Made by a program: the position numbers and the translations under genes. DNA of 64,000 nucleotides from CAVPOO01 sp963707015 (GTDB lineage Bacteria > Pseudomonadota > Gammaproteobacteria > Thiohalobacterales > Thiohalobacteraceae). Below, piece by piece: positions 32,134-40,912 of this stretch. The stretch lies in assembly GCA_963707015.1 (NCBI GenBank), contig CAVPOO010000005.1:1-64000 (forward strand), read 5' to 3'. The notes under the pieces were generated by a model, which was given only the letters and a program-made list of their open reading frames with translations, was not told where the DNA came from and made no database searches. The stretch's first letter is position 1. Each line of letters starts with the position of its first letter.

Positions 32134-32865
32134 ATGAAATGCGCATTTCTCAGTGTCAGCCTGATGGCCGTTGTCGTTTCGGTTACGGCCGTTGCCGAGG
32201 AATCTCACCCGCAGGGTGCCCCATCCGGCCTGGCCAAGGCCCGCGCCGCGATCGCACATCTACTGGCAGACAACGCCAGATTTTCCGCCGCCCGCCGCCC
32301 GGCGTACTTCGAGCCTTTCACAGAAGGGCAGACACCGCTCGCGACGGTGGTCGGTTGTTCCGATTCCAGAGTCCACATGCACGCCGTCGACCAGACCCCC
32401 GACAATGATGTGTTCGTGATTCGCAACATCGGCAATCAGCTGGCTACCGCGCAAGGCTCGGTCGAGTATGGCGTGCGTCACCTGCACACACCGCTGTTGC
32501 TGTTTATCGGTCATTCCGGCTGTGGCGCCGTGACGGCAGCCTTGGGTGACTATTCCAGGGAATCCCCGGCCATCAAACGGGAACTGGACACGATCCAGGT
32601 CGACACAGGCAGTCGCGTTGTCAAAGAGGTGATCACCAATGTCAACAACCAGGTGGCCGCGGCGCTTGAGGTGTTCGCGCCACAGGTACAGGCGGGGTCT
32701 TTGACCGTCATGGGCAGCGTCTATGACTTTCGCGATGACTACCAGCATGGACAGGGCAAGCTCATCGTCATCAACCTCAATGGTGAAACGGACGCGGCAA
32801 AGATCCGGCAGTCCCCCTTGCTCGCGGGCATCAAGGACGTAAACGTGGGCATAGCCCTGCCCTAA
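32134..32865 (+). CDS. Periplasmic beta-class carbonic anhydrase
   Basis: A 243-residue enzyme with a signal peptide (MKCAFLSVSLMAVVVSVTAVA). Zinc site and catalytic residues are intact: C75, D77, R79 in GCSDSRVH, and H127 and C130 in GHSGCGAV. It interconverts CO2 and bicarbonate in the periplasm, which in autotrophs can aid carbon supply, or it can buffer pH. The RBS AGGAGG is about 12 nt before the ATG. It is convergent with the RND operon. Export is unusual among bacterial beta-CAs but known in some chemolithotrophs and pathogens. Confidence 0.92.
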   Translation: MKCAFLSVSLMAVVVSVTAVAEESHPQGAPSGLAKARAAIAHLLADNARFSAARRPAYFEPFTEGQTPLATVVGCSDSRVHMHAVDQTPDNDVFVIRNIGNQLATAQGSVEYGVRHLHTPLLLFIGHSGCGAVTAALGDYSRESPAIKRELDTIQVDTGSRVVKEVITNVNNQVAAALEVFAPQVQAGSLTVMGSVYDFRDDYQHGQGKLIVINLNGETDAAKIRQSPLLAGIKDVNVGIALP

Positions 32866-32914
32866 GGGGCTCGTCGGCCTGGCGGTTCAGGGGTCTTGAA
32901 TCGTGAATGCGACT

Positions 32915-35900
32915 TCAGGATTCCGGACCCGACGACCCTTTCCCGCGTGCCAGCGATCGATACAGCAGTGGCATGACGATCACCACCAGTGGAATCTGTA
33001 CCAGCAGGCCGGAGACGATGGCGACCGCGAGGGGTTGCTGCATGGCCGAGCCCTGCCCGAGCGCCAGCGCCAGTGGCAGCAACGCGAGAATGGCGGCCAG
33101 GGTGGTCATGACGATGGGCCGCAGGCGATTGTTGCCGGCCTGAACCAGGGCCGCGCCTGTGTCTGTCCCCCGCCGCAGCAGATCGTGATATTCCGAGAAA
33201 TAGAAAATCGACACCTCGGTGACGATGCCCACGATCATGGTCATGCCCATCATGGCGGTAATATTCAACTCGAGACCGGTCAGCCACAAGCCGGTAAACA
33301 CGGCGGCCATGGCCAGCAGTGGCGACGTCAAAATCGCGATCGCGGCAGAAAATTCCTCGTACAGGAACAGCAGCAACAGGAATACCAGCGCCAGTGCGGC
33401 GACAAAGACCGCCAGCAGTCCGCGAAAGGCAATCTGCTGCTGCTGGTAAAGGCCGCCGAGTTCGTAATACATGTCACCGGCTAACAGACCGGGCTGTGCC
33501 AGAGCCCGTTTGACGTCGCGAATGGTCGAACCCAGGTCGCGCCCGCTGATACGGCCGGTGACAGCGAGCATACGTTTGAGGTTGTCACGCGCTATCTGCG
33601 GTTGGCCGGTCTCCACCGACACCGCTGCGATGCGCCTGAGTGGAAGGCGATGGCCGTCCGGGGCGCGCAGCCAGATCTTGTCGATGCTACCGGTCTTATC
33701 GCGCGCCGAGGGAGGCACCCAGACGCGTACCCCGACCAGCTTGATATTTTCCTGAACCTGGGTGGTGACCAGTCCATTGAACCAGGCGTCGAGCTGCTGC
33801 GTGACCAGGTCGGGGTCGATGCCTTCCAGCGCGGCCTTGTCACGATCGACAACGATATTGATCGCGTCGCCGGCCAGAACGATACCGTCCTTGACATCGA
33901 CGACGCCGGGAATAGCGCCGATGGTGGCGGCGACCCGGGGGGCCACCGACATCAGCGCGTCGAGCCTGTCGCTGTAGAGCTTGATTTCGATCGGCTGGGG
34001 GACGGCTGTCAGGTCACCGATCAGATCTTCCATCAGCAGCACCATCTCCACCTCCAGGCCCGGTACTTCGTTTTCGATGCGGCCACGAATGGTGTCCATG
34101 ACCTGATCGATAGGCGGCCGGGGCAAGGGTTTCAGGCGCACAAAAAAGTCGCCCTCGTTGGCCTCGGTGAGGCCGCCGCCAAGTTGCACGCCGGTGCGTC
34201 GCGAGTAGGTTTCCACGGCCGGATCGGCGCGAAGAATGGCTTCTACCAGCTGCAGCAGGCGGTCGGTTTCCGTCAATGACGTTCCTGCGGGCGAGCGGTA
34301 ATCGAGCACAAATCCGCCTTCGTCCATGTGCGGCATGAAACCGGAACCGACCTGCTGGTACGCGATATAACCGACCACCAGCAGCGGGGCGATACCCAGG
34401 ATGATCAGCACGGGTGTCTTCATCAAGCGCCGCATCAGCCACCCGTAGCCCTGTTGCAGGCGCTTGAACAGCGCGCCCACATCGTCTCTTTCTGCGTCCT
34501 TCTCGCTCAGCAGATGTTCCGCAAGTAACGGGACCGCCAGCCAGGCCAGCAGGAAGGAGATAAACAGGCTGCTGGCCATGGTCAGGGATAAGGCCTTGAA
34601 GAAAGCGCCGGTGACGCCACTGAGAAAAGCCAGCGGTGCAAAGATGACGATGGTGGCGGCAGACGAGCCGGCCAAGGGCGGCGTGAACTCGATGGCGGCC
34701 TCGCGGATGGTCAGTGCCAGGTCACCGCTGCGCTGGCGCAGGCGGCGGATAATGTGCTCGATCATCACGATGGCATCGTCGATGATCAGGCCGACCGCCG
34801 CCGCCATGCCGCCCAGCGTCATGATGTTGAAGCTCATGTGCAGGAACTGGAGCAGCAGGATGGTGCTGGCCAGCACCGAAGGCACAATCAGGATCGCCAC
34901 CAGGGTGATCTTCAGGCTGCGTAAGAACACCAGCAGCATGATCGCGGCCAGTGCCACGCCGATCGCGATGGCATCGCGGACACTTCTGGCTGACTCGGTA
35001 ATCAGCTGGCCCTGATCATACCAGTTGGCGATATGTACACCTTCGGGCAGCCTGTCCCGGTAAGCGTCCAGGCGCTGTTGGACGCCATCCACGATCTGCA
35101 CCGTGTTGCCGCCGGGCTGCTGGTAGACCTGTACCAGCACGGCATCGTGGCCGTCGGCGGTGACCCGCAGCCACTGCGGCGCAGTGGTGGGATAGACGCG
35201 GGCGACATCTTCGAGTCGCACCAGACCGTCGGCGCCGCTGCGCAGTACCGTGTCCTCGATGGTCTGCAGCGAGCGGATACGCGTATCGGATAACAGCAGG
35301 TAGAGCTTGTAATGATCCTCCAGGCGCCCCACGGCCTGCAGCACATTGCTGGCCGACACGGACGCTGCCACGTCGCTGAAGGTCAGACCGTAGGCGGCCA
35401 GTTTTTCAGGGTCGATCTCCACCCGGTACTCAGCCTGCTCCCCGCCCAGCACGGCTACCTTCGCCACGCCGTTGATGGACGACAGCAGCGGTACCAGCTG
35501 GTAACTGGCCAGATCACGCAACTGCACGAGCGACCGGCTGTCCGAGGTCAGGCTGTAGGCGGCCACCGGAAACACCGTGGGATCCATGCGCCGGATGCTG
35601 AAGCGGGTGCCGGCCGGCAATTCCGCTAACACCTGGTTGATGGCGGACTCCACCTGCAGCAGGGCGGCGACCATATCGTCGCCCCAGCCGAAGCGGATCG
35701 ACAGCTCGGCACTGCCGCGGCTGGTCGTGGAGCGAAGGCCGACGACCCCCGGCACGGAGCGTACCGCCTGTTCGACCGGGCGGGTAACGACGATGACCAT
35801 CTGGTCGGCGGGGCGGTCACCGGCTTCCAGCGAAACCACCACGCGCGGGAAATCCACGTGTGGAAACAGGGCGACGGGTAATTTGAAGCCGGCGGCGATA

Positions 35901-35974
35901 CCGCCAAGCGCCAGGATGGCGACCAGAAACAGAATGGAGCGGCGATGCCCGGCCGCCCAGTGGGCGATGTCCAT
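32915..35974 (-). CDS. RND efflux transporter, inner-membrane pump
   Basis: A 1019-residue RND protein with the normal 12-helix duplicated layout. TM4 contains GLIIDDAIVMIEH, the paired Asp proton-relay of HAE-type pumps. Periplasmic porter loops are present (VFPVAAYSL, GSGFMPHMDEGGFVLDYRSPAGTS). Its start ATG shares one base with the adaptor stop (TGATG), so the two are translationally coupled. It expels drugs or metals together with the adaptor and the outer-membrane factor upstream. The DD signature argues against a CzcA metal pump. Because the partner OMF gene is frameshifted, the complex may not assemble unless another TolC is used. Confidence 0.92.
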   Translation of the reverse strand: MDIAHWAAGHRRSILFLVAILALGGIAAGFKLPVALFPHVDFPRVVVSLEAGDRPADQMVIVVTRPVEQAVRSVPGVVGLRSTTSRGSAELSIRFGWGDDMVAALLQVESAINQVLAELPAGTRFSIRRMDPTVFPVAAYSLTSDSRSLVQLRDLASYQLVPLLSSINGVAKVAVLGGEQAEYRVEIDPEKLAAYGLTFSDVAASVSASNVLQAVGRLEDHYKLYLLLSDTRIRSLQTIEDTVLRSGADGLVRLEDVARVYPTTAPQWLRVTADGHDAVLVQVYQQPGGNTVQIVDGVQQRLDAYRDRLPEGVHIANWYDQGQLITESARSVRDAIAIGVALAAIMLLVFLRSLKITLVAILIVPSVLASTILLLQFLHMSFNIMTLGGMAAAVGLIIDDAIVMIEHIIRRLRQRSGDLALTIREAAIEFTPPLAGSSAATIVIFAPLAFLSGVTGAFFKALSLTMASSLFISFLLAWLAVPLLAEHLLSEKDAERDDVGALFKRLQQGYGWLMRRLMKTPVLIILGIAPLLVVGYIAYQQVGSGFMPHMDEGGFVLDYRSPAGTSLTETDRLLQLVEAILRADPAVETYSRRTGVQLGGGLTEANEGDFFVRLKPLPRPPIDQVMDTIRGRIENEVPGLEVEMVLLMEDLIGDLTAVPQPIEIKLYSDRLDALMSVAPRVAATIGAIPGVVDVKDGIVLAGDAINIVVDRDKAALEGIDPDLVTQQLDAWFNGLVTTQVQENIKLVGVRVWVPPSARDKTGSIDKIWLRAPDGHRLPLRRIAAVSVETGQPQIARDNLKRMLAVTGRISGRDLGSTIRDVKRALAQPGLLAGDMYYELGGLYQQQQIAFRGLLAVFVAALALVFLLLLFLYEEFSAAIAILTSPLLAMAAVFTGLWLTGLELNITAMMGMTMIVGIVTEVSIFYFSEYHDLLRRGTDTGAALVQAGNNRLRPIVMTTLAAILALLPLALALGQGSAMQQPLAVAIVSGLLVQIPLVVIVMPLLYRSLARGKGSSGPES

Positions 35975-37023
35975 CAGGGCGATTCCCTGACAGCCATGCC
36001 GTCGTTCAGCTCGTAGTTTCCGGACACCACCACGATATCGCCGGCGCTCACTGCGCCGGAGACTTCGATCAGGTCATCGGCCTCCGCGCCGGTCCGTACC
36101 GGCACACGCCGGGCCTTGCCGCCCTGCACGGTGTAGAGATAGGCATCGGGTGCATCACCCAGTACGGCGCTGCGCGGCACGACGAGCGCCGTATGCGATG
36201 CCAGCTGAATCCGGCCGAGAATCCGGCTGCCCAGTACCAGGTGATCGATTGCCTGTTCGGGGATCGGCACCAGCACCTCCACCAGGTGGGTCGCGGGGTC
36301 GATCATGGCGTGTACTTCGCGGACGGTGCTTTCCACCTGGACGTCGGGAACGAAAACCGACGTAATGGTAACCGGCGTGCCGGGCTGTACCGCGTCCAGG
36401 TCCTCCGGCTCGACACCAAGCCGCGCGATCAGTCGTTTCTCCGCTGCAATCAGCATGGCCGTCGTATCTGCCTGCACACGCTGACCCTGGGAAAAATCCA
36501 GCCGTGTGACAATCCCGTCCATGGGGGCGCGCAGGGTTTCCTGGGCGACATCCATGCCCCGCTGCTGCAGTGCGTCCAGCGTGGCGCGCGCATCCTGGAG
36601 GTTCTTTTTCGCGGCATCGACCTGGGCCTTGGTGGCCAGTTGCTCGTCCAGCAGCCGCTGCTGCCGGTCCAGCTCGCGCCGCGCATAGTCAACCGCGCTT
36701 TGTGCCTGCAGATACTGCATGCGCGCATCCGGCGCGGTAATCACTTCGAGCAGTCTGTCGCCTCGCGTGACGCGCTGCCCGAGGCGTACCCAGACCCGGT
36801 TGATGAGCCCGGCATGCGGCAGTGACAGACTGAGAACCTGATCGGGGTCGGGGTCCAGCACGCCGAATGCCGTCAGGGTCTCGGTCACGGTTTGCTCCTG
36901 GACAGGCGCGGTGCTGACCAGCACGCTGGGGGTTTCCGCACCGGCGGAGAGTGCCAGGGCCAACCCCAGGATCAGGCCCAGCCGCTGGAGTGCCCGGTGT
37001 AATTCCGGCTTCGTCTTCACCAT
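35974..37023 (-). CDS. RND periplasmic adaptor (membrane fusion) protein
   Basis: A 349-residue HlyD/AcrA-type adaptor. A signal sequence (LGLILGLALALSAGAE) is followed by the beta-barrel/lipoyl parts split around a coiled-coil hairpin (YLQAQSAVDYARRELDRQQRLLDEQLATKAQVDAAKKNLQDARATLDAL). The lipoyl end is TLRAPMDGIVTRLDFSQGQRV, and a membrane-proximal domain follows (RRVPVRTGAEADDLIEVSGAVSAGDIVVVSGNYEL). It bridges the RND pump and outer-membrane channel. It starts 2 bp after the OMF stop and overlaps the pump start. Confidence 0.9.
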   Translation of the reverse strand: MVKTKPELHRALQRLGLILGLALALSAGAETPSVLVSTAPVQEQTVTETLTAFGVLDPDPDQVLSLSLPHAGLINRVWVRLGQRVTRGDRLLEVITAPDARMQYLQAQSAVDYARRELDRQQRLLDEQLATKAQVDAAKKNLQDARATLDALQQRGMDVAQETLRAPMDGIVTRLDFSQGQRVQADTTAMLIAAEKRLIARLGVEPEDLDAVQPGTPVTITSVFVPDVQVESTVREVHAMIDPATHLVEVLVPIPEQAIDHLVLGSRILGRIQLASHTALVVPRSAVLGDAPDAYLYTVQGGKARRVPVRTGAEADDLIEVSGAVSAGDIVVVSGNYELNDGMAVRESP

Positions 37024-37025
37024 GG

Positions 37026-38428
37026 TTATTCCCTGGTTTCGGATCGTGTCGTGACGGGTGTTTCAGGATAACCGGGTAATGCCAGCAGCGCCTCCAGGGC
37101 GATGCGGTTTTCCCAGCCGGTCTGGTCCAGACTGATCTGCTCCAGTCGCTTGTTGACCCAGGTCGATTCCATGTTGAGGAACGTCAGCGCGTCGATATCG
37201 CCCCGGCTGTAGGCCTGGCTTGCGCGGTCCACCAGTGTCTTCAGATGCGGCAGGTAAGTCTGCAGATTGTCCTGCTGCTGCTGCACGATCGCCTGCAGGT
37301 TAAGCAGCCGGTCGACATCCACGCTGGCCTGAGCAAGACGCGCGCGGTATTCCTCGCGCAGTTGTTCGCGGGTGGCGCGCTCGATGGCGATAGTGCCGCG
37401 GTTGCCGCTGAACAGCGGCAGATCGAGACTGACGCTCAGACCGATCGTCCTGACATCGCTGGTATCGCGGGCACGGTTGATACCGATACCGAGCGATGGA
37501 AACTGCGCAAGGATCGCCGCTCTCACCCGGGCTTCCTGACTTTCGTAGCCGGCTTTCAATGCCAGCAGATCGGGGCGCAGTGCGGCAGCCCGGCCAGACG
37601 GGCCCGCACGGTTTCCGCGTCCGGGGCCCCCGGCTGTGATAAGGGTGAAATGGCAATCTTCACCTCAGGGTCGAGACCCAGCAGCAGATTGAACTCATGC
37701 CGGGTCTGGTTATGCGTCTGTTCAAGCTGGTTGATCTGACTGAGTGTATCGACCAGCGCCGTGAGGTCAGTGCCATTGACGTCAAGGGTGGTATCGCCCT
37801 CTTTCAAGGCCCGCGCCGAACGCTGATAGCGTTCCTGGTAGAGGCTGCGCATCCCGTGCAGCAGCGCCAGCCGCTGTTCTTCAAGATGCAGGCGCACGGC
37901 AAGGGAACGGGCCTGCTGAATGACCTGCCACTCCTGCCACAACAAATCGAGGCGGACTTTTTCCTGCCCCTTGCGCTCGGCATCGACGCGCGCCTGACGG
38001 GTAATGAGGGGAATGATCTCGTAACCAAGCCCCAGAGCCCAGGCATTGACCAGCCCCCCGGTGTGACCTGTCGGTTTGTCCACACCCGCACTGATCTGCG
38101 GGTCCGGCAGCAGTCCGGCGGCAAATGCCTGCGCGCCGGCAACCGCTAAGCGCGCGCGCTGCACGCTGAGGTCGGGGTTATTGACGACGGCAATTGTCCC
38201 CACCTCGACGAGGTCCAGCCCGTCGACGGGATTAAATTCATGCTGGTTTGCGGGTCCGCCGTCTCGCTCGGCCATCTCGACCCGTAGCACAGCGAGATCT
38301 GCCGCCAGCGGCGACTGGTCCTCGAGGGGGTGCGGCTGATAGGTGGCGCAAGCGCTCAGCACGGCAAGCGCGCCCGCGGCAGCCGGAGCTGCGCGCCACG
38401 GGCGCCGTCGACCAGGGGTGTCTTGCAT
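37026..38428 (-). pseudogene. TolC-family outer-membrane efflux lipoprotein, frameshifted
   Basis: Two frames together encode one TolC-like protein. The first runs from ATG 38428 (lipobox LSAC) and ends with LPHCAPICWH and a stop at 37556-37558. The correct continuation in another frame is ALRPDLLALKAGYESQEARVRAAI, which then runs normally to 37026. One base is missing near 37585-37590, where a Pro-Ala-Leu-Arg-Pro-Asp sequence would be expected. Both halves retain helices and turn motifs (NPDLSVQRARL, YEIIPLITRQARVDAERKGQEKVR; FPSLGIGINRARDTSDV). It is the first gene of the OMF-adaptor-RND operon. A sequencing error is possible. Confidence 0.85.
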
Positions 38429-38622
38429 ACTGTGCCTGTTTCTCAAAAGCTTCCGAGCGCCTGGCCATTGAGCTGCACGGTTGATGCCACAGTGACTCCC
38501 GCGTCATCGACCAGCCGCCTGCGGAACCAGGGGGTACTTCCAGGGAGTACTCAAGGCGCTCTGATTGATTCCCTGGATTTTCGATAATACGTCATCCTAT
38601 CTGATATGTAAGGGAAAACGAT

Positions 38623-38760
38623 ACGTCAACCGGCACTGGCCGACGGCAGTTTCGAGGCCTTCCGCAACAAGACCGGCAGGCGCTGTTCCTGAATCACTGG
38701 GAACGGATTATTCCGTGGAAGAAACTTGGAATTATTGGGGTAAAAACCGCTTGCCGACCA
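38623..38760 (+). pseudogene. IS5-type transposase N-terminal remnant, frameshifted
   Basis: Frames join as QPALADGSFEAFRNKTGRR, then (shifted) ALFLNHWERIIPWKKLG, the usual N-terminus of IS5-family transposases (FEKYRKxTRRxxFLxxMxxVVPW). The DDE region is absent. It lies between the RND operon and the mobile-mystery pair. Confidence 0.5.
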
Positions 38761-38963
38761 TTGCCGAGTTTAGAACCAGAGGCATGGAGCAAAAGGCGGC
38801 ATGAACCCCTTTTTTCCCGATTTGATCAACCATCCCTCGGTCATCAGGCAACTATCCATCTATCCTCCAACGCGGTGTCGGCCTGAATCCTAGCGTCCCG
38901 AGCCGGGAAATCGCTCGCACGCCGGCGGGATTCCCCGACGCATTCAGACCGTCAGTACGACCG

Positions 38964-39155
38964 CTACCCTCGGCCACTGTTCCATGCGTCGCCTGCAGTC
39001 GTGCCGCGCCCGGCGCTGTCGCAGCGCGTCGGGACCTGTCTATCAATCGAACAAGCCCCCTGCGGCGGCGCCCGACAGGGCGGCAATCGAGAGGCTTCTG
39101 CTGAAGCGTCTTTCTTGTCGAGGTGGGTGAGAATCTTCTCGAGAGCCTGCCCCAC
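38964..39155 (-). pseudogene. IS91-type transposase C-terminal remnant, second copy
   Basis: EKILTHLDKKDASAEASRLPPCRAPP matches the end of IS91-type transposases and the piece at 7406-7600. No upstream part of the transposase remains. It lies between an IS5 scrap and the left direct repeat of the HTH/Fic cassette. Confidence 0.5.
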
Positions 39156-39282
39156 GAAGTGTTTTGGGTATCACCACCGGGTCTTAGATGACGTGCAGGG
39201 ACGCACTAATGCGGCGGGCGCAGGATGCGCCGCAGCGGCGATCCTGACGGCGCCACCCCTTCTCCTCCCACCCACCGGGCAA

Positions 39283-39329
39283 GATTCAAGGGCGGTGCCA
39301 TCGCAAAGCGATCACCGGGGCTGACCAAA
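39283..39329. repeat. Left direct repeat flanking the HTH/Fic cassette
   Basis: GATTCAAGGGCGGTGCC continues to GCAAAGCGATCACCGGGG and ends CTGACCAAA. The matching copy at 40559-40599 differs by a few bases and a small gap. The two enclose the 39492-40543 gene pair. Confidence 0.65.
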
Positions 39330-39349
39330 CCAACCCATTCCGGGACGAG

Positions 39350-39482
39350 GCATAACTGGTCCGTTTCTATTAAACACCTATGTGTAATTAATTACTTATC
39401 TTTTAATCATACTTATATGATTATTTTGTTGCATAGATATCATATATATGTTATTCAATAATAGTTCCTTGATCAGTTAAAG
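39350..39482. promoter_or_regulatory. AT-rich promoter block of the HTH/Fic cassette
   Basis: About 120 bp are strikingly AT-rich (runs such as GTAATTAATTACTTATC and CATATATATG) in an otherwise GC-rich window. This is the likely promoter and marks recently acquired DNA. It contains the short palindrome TAATTAATTA. Confidence 0.55.
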
Positions 39483-39491
39483 GTGATAATC

Positions 39492-39959
39492 ATGCGTCCC
39501 GAAGATCGGGCTACAGCCCGCCGTCAGCTCGATAAGCGATTGATTTTTCTGCAACACTCGGAAGTGCTCGCCCGCCCGCCACGGGGCTGGGTTAAGGCGA
39601 TCCGTGAAGCCCTGGGCATGACAACTGCCCAGCTGGCAGAGCGGATCGGTCTCAGCCAGTCGCGCATTGTCGCGATTGAGCAAGCGGAAGCCAAGGGCTC
39701 AATCACACTCAACAGTCTGGAACGGGCGGCGCACGCTTTGGACTGCCGCCTTGTCTATGCCCTTGTGCCGCGAGAGCCCCTTGAGGAGCGGGTCAAAGAC
39801 CGTGCTTTTCAGGTGGCAAAAAAACGCCTGAAATCCACGGCCCATAGCATGGCCCTGGAGGATCAGAGCGTGGCTGCGGCAGATGAAAGCGAGCAACTCA
39901 AGCGGCTGACCCGGCGGCTGATCGAACAGGCTGGTTCCAAGCTGTGGGATGAGGAATGA
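39492..39959 (+). CDS. Mobile mystery protein A (HTH antitoxin-like)
   Basis: A 155-residue Xre-type protein. The helix-turn-helix is GWVKAIREALGMTTAQLAERIGLSQSRIVAIEQAEAKGSITLNSLERAAHALDCRLVYALVP, preceded by the conserved RRQLDKRL start typical of mobile mystery protein A. The C-terminal helix region (residues ~105-155) may bind the Fic partner. The ATG at 39492 is supported by AAAGGTG just upstream. It overlaps the Fic gene by 4 bp. The pair is known as an accessory module with a toxin-antitoxin-like layout, and A probably represses the operon and restrains B. Confidence 0.9.
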   Translation: MRPEDRATARRQLDKRLIFLQHSEVLARPPRGWVKAIREALGMTTAQLAERIGLSQSRIVAIEQAEAKGSITLNSLERAAHALDCRLVYALVPREPLEERVKDRAFQVAKKRLKSTAHSMALEDQSVAAADESEQLKRLTRRLIEQAGSKLWDEE

Positions 39960-40543
39960 CGGACCCGCTCGCAGAACAGGACGATGCCGCAACACCGCTC
40001 AGTGAGGAAGAGCGGGAAGGATTGATACCGTCCTATATCACACTGCGCAGTGAACTCAATGAGGCGGAACAGGCTAACATCCAGGAAGCCGAAGACTGGG
40101 CCTTGAAACGCAAGCGCGATGTGCTCGACGAGCGTTTCCTGAACACTCTGCATAAGCGGATGCTTGGCCGTGTCTGGCACTGGGCCGGTCAGTACCGCCG
40201 CACCGGCAAAAATGTCGGCATTGATGCGTATCGTATCCCGACCGAACTTCGCGAGCACCTCAACAATTGCCGTTACTGGATCGAAACCGCCACCTACGAG
40301 CCGGATGAAATCGCCGCGCGGTTTCATCACAAGCTCGTGTGGATACATCCTTATCCCAACGGCAATGGCCGCCATGGCCGGCTCGCCGCGGACCTGCTCC
40401 TGATAGCGATGGGCCAGCCGCGCTTCACCTGGGGCAGCGCCAACCTGGTTGATCCCGGCGAAACGCGGCAGGCCTATGTCGCAGCACTGCGTGCCGCCGA
40501 CCATCATGACATCGCTCCCCTGTTGGCATTTGTCCGTTCCTAA
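39956..40543 (+). CDS. Mobile mystery protein B (Fic/DOC AMPylator)
   Basis: A 195-residue Fic protein. The core motif HPYPNGNGRHGR carries the catalytic His and the phosphate-binding GNGR of AMP-transferases. An upstream segment LHKRMLGRVWHWAGQYRRTGKNVGI forms the flap that positions the target. It belongs to mobile mystery protein B, always paired with the HTH protein. It probably AMPylates a cellular protein unless inhibited by the partner. Start overlaps the A gene stop by 4 bp. Both motif residues and length are intact, so it should be active. Confidence 0.92.
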   Translation: MTDPLAEQDDAATPLSEEEREGLIPSYITLRSELNEAEQANIQEAEDWALKRKRDVLDERFLNTLHKRMLGRVWHWAGQYRRTGKNVGIDAYRIPTELREHLNNCRYWIETATYEPDEIAARFHHKLVWIHPYPNGNGRHGRLAADLLLIAMGQPRFTWGSANLVDPGETRQAYVAALRAADHHDIAPLLAFVRS

Positions 40544-40558
40544 TCACCGACCGGTCGG

Positions 40559-40599
40559 GATTCAGGGGCGGCGCGCAATACGCACCGGGGCTGACCAAA
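40559..40599. repeat. Right direct repeat flanking the HTH/Fic cassette
   Basis: GATTCAGGGGCGGCGC continues to GCAATACGCACCGGGG and ends CTGACCAAA. It matches the copy at 39283-39329. The cassette boundaries are thus 1.3 kb apart. Confidence 0.65.
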
Positions 40600-40660
40600 A
40601 CAGAAAGCACGAGCAAAAAAAACAGCCGCCCCGCCGCAGCGGGAGCGGCTGCGAGACCGC

Positions 40661-40732
40661 AAGATGCAGGCGCACGGCAAGGGAACGGGCCTGCTGAATG
40701 ACCTGCCACTCCTGCCACAACAAGTCGAAGCG
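40661..40732 (+). pseudogene. Shard duplicated from the TolC-family gene
   Basis: About 70 bp (from AAGATGCAGGCGCACGGCAA to CAAGTCGAAGCG) match positions 37883-37955 inside the outer-membrane factor gene, with only a few mismatches. Similarity stops sharply on both sides. It lies directly after the right repeat of the cassette and has no coding role here. Confidence 0.85.
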
Positions 40733-40912
40733 AACCTTAACCCTCGTTTCGACTTAAGCAAGTGCCGTTCGGGTCTGAAGGGCACGTGCTCAGTTTGCAG
40801 GCCGAGGTGGATCAGCTTTGTTCTCTTGCTGGTGAGTGAATCCGGCTGGCTAAGTGCAGAACAAGGTGCTAAGTTGCGGCGTAGAAGTTCACAACGACAA
40901 GGACAGGCCATC

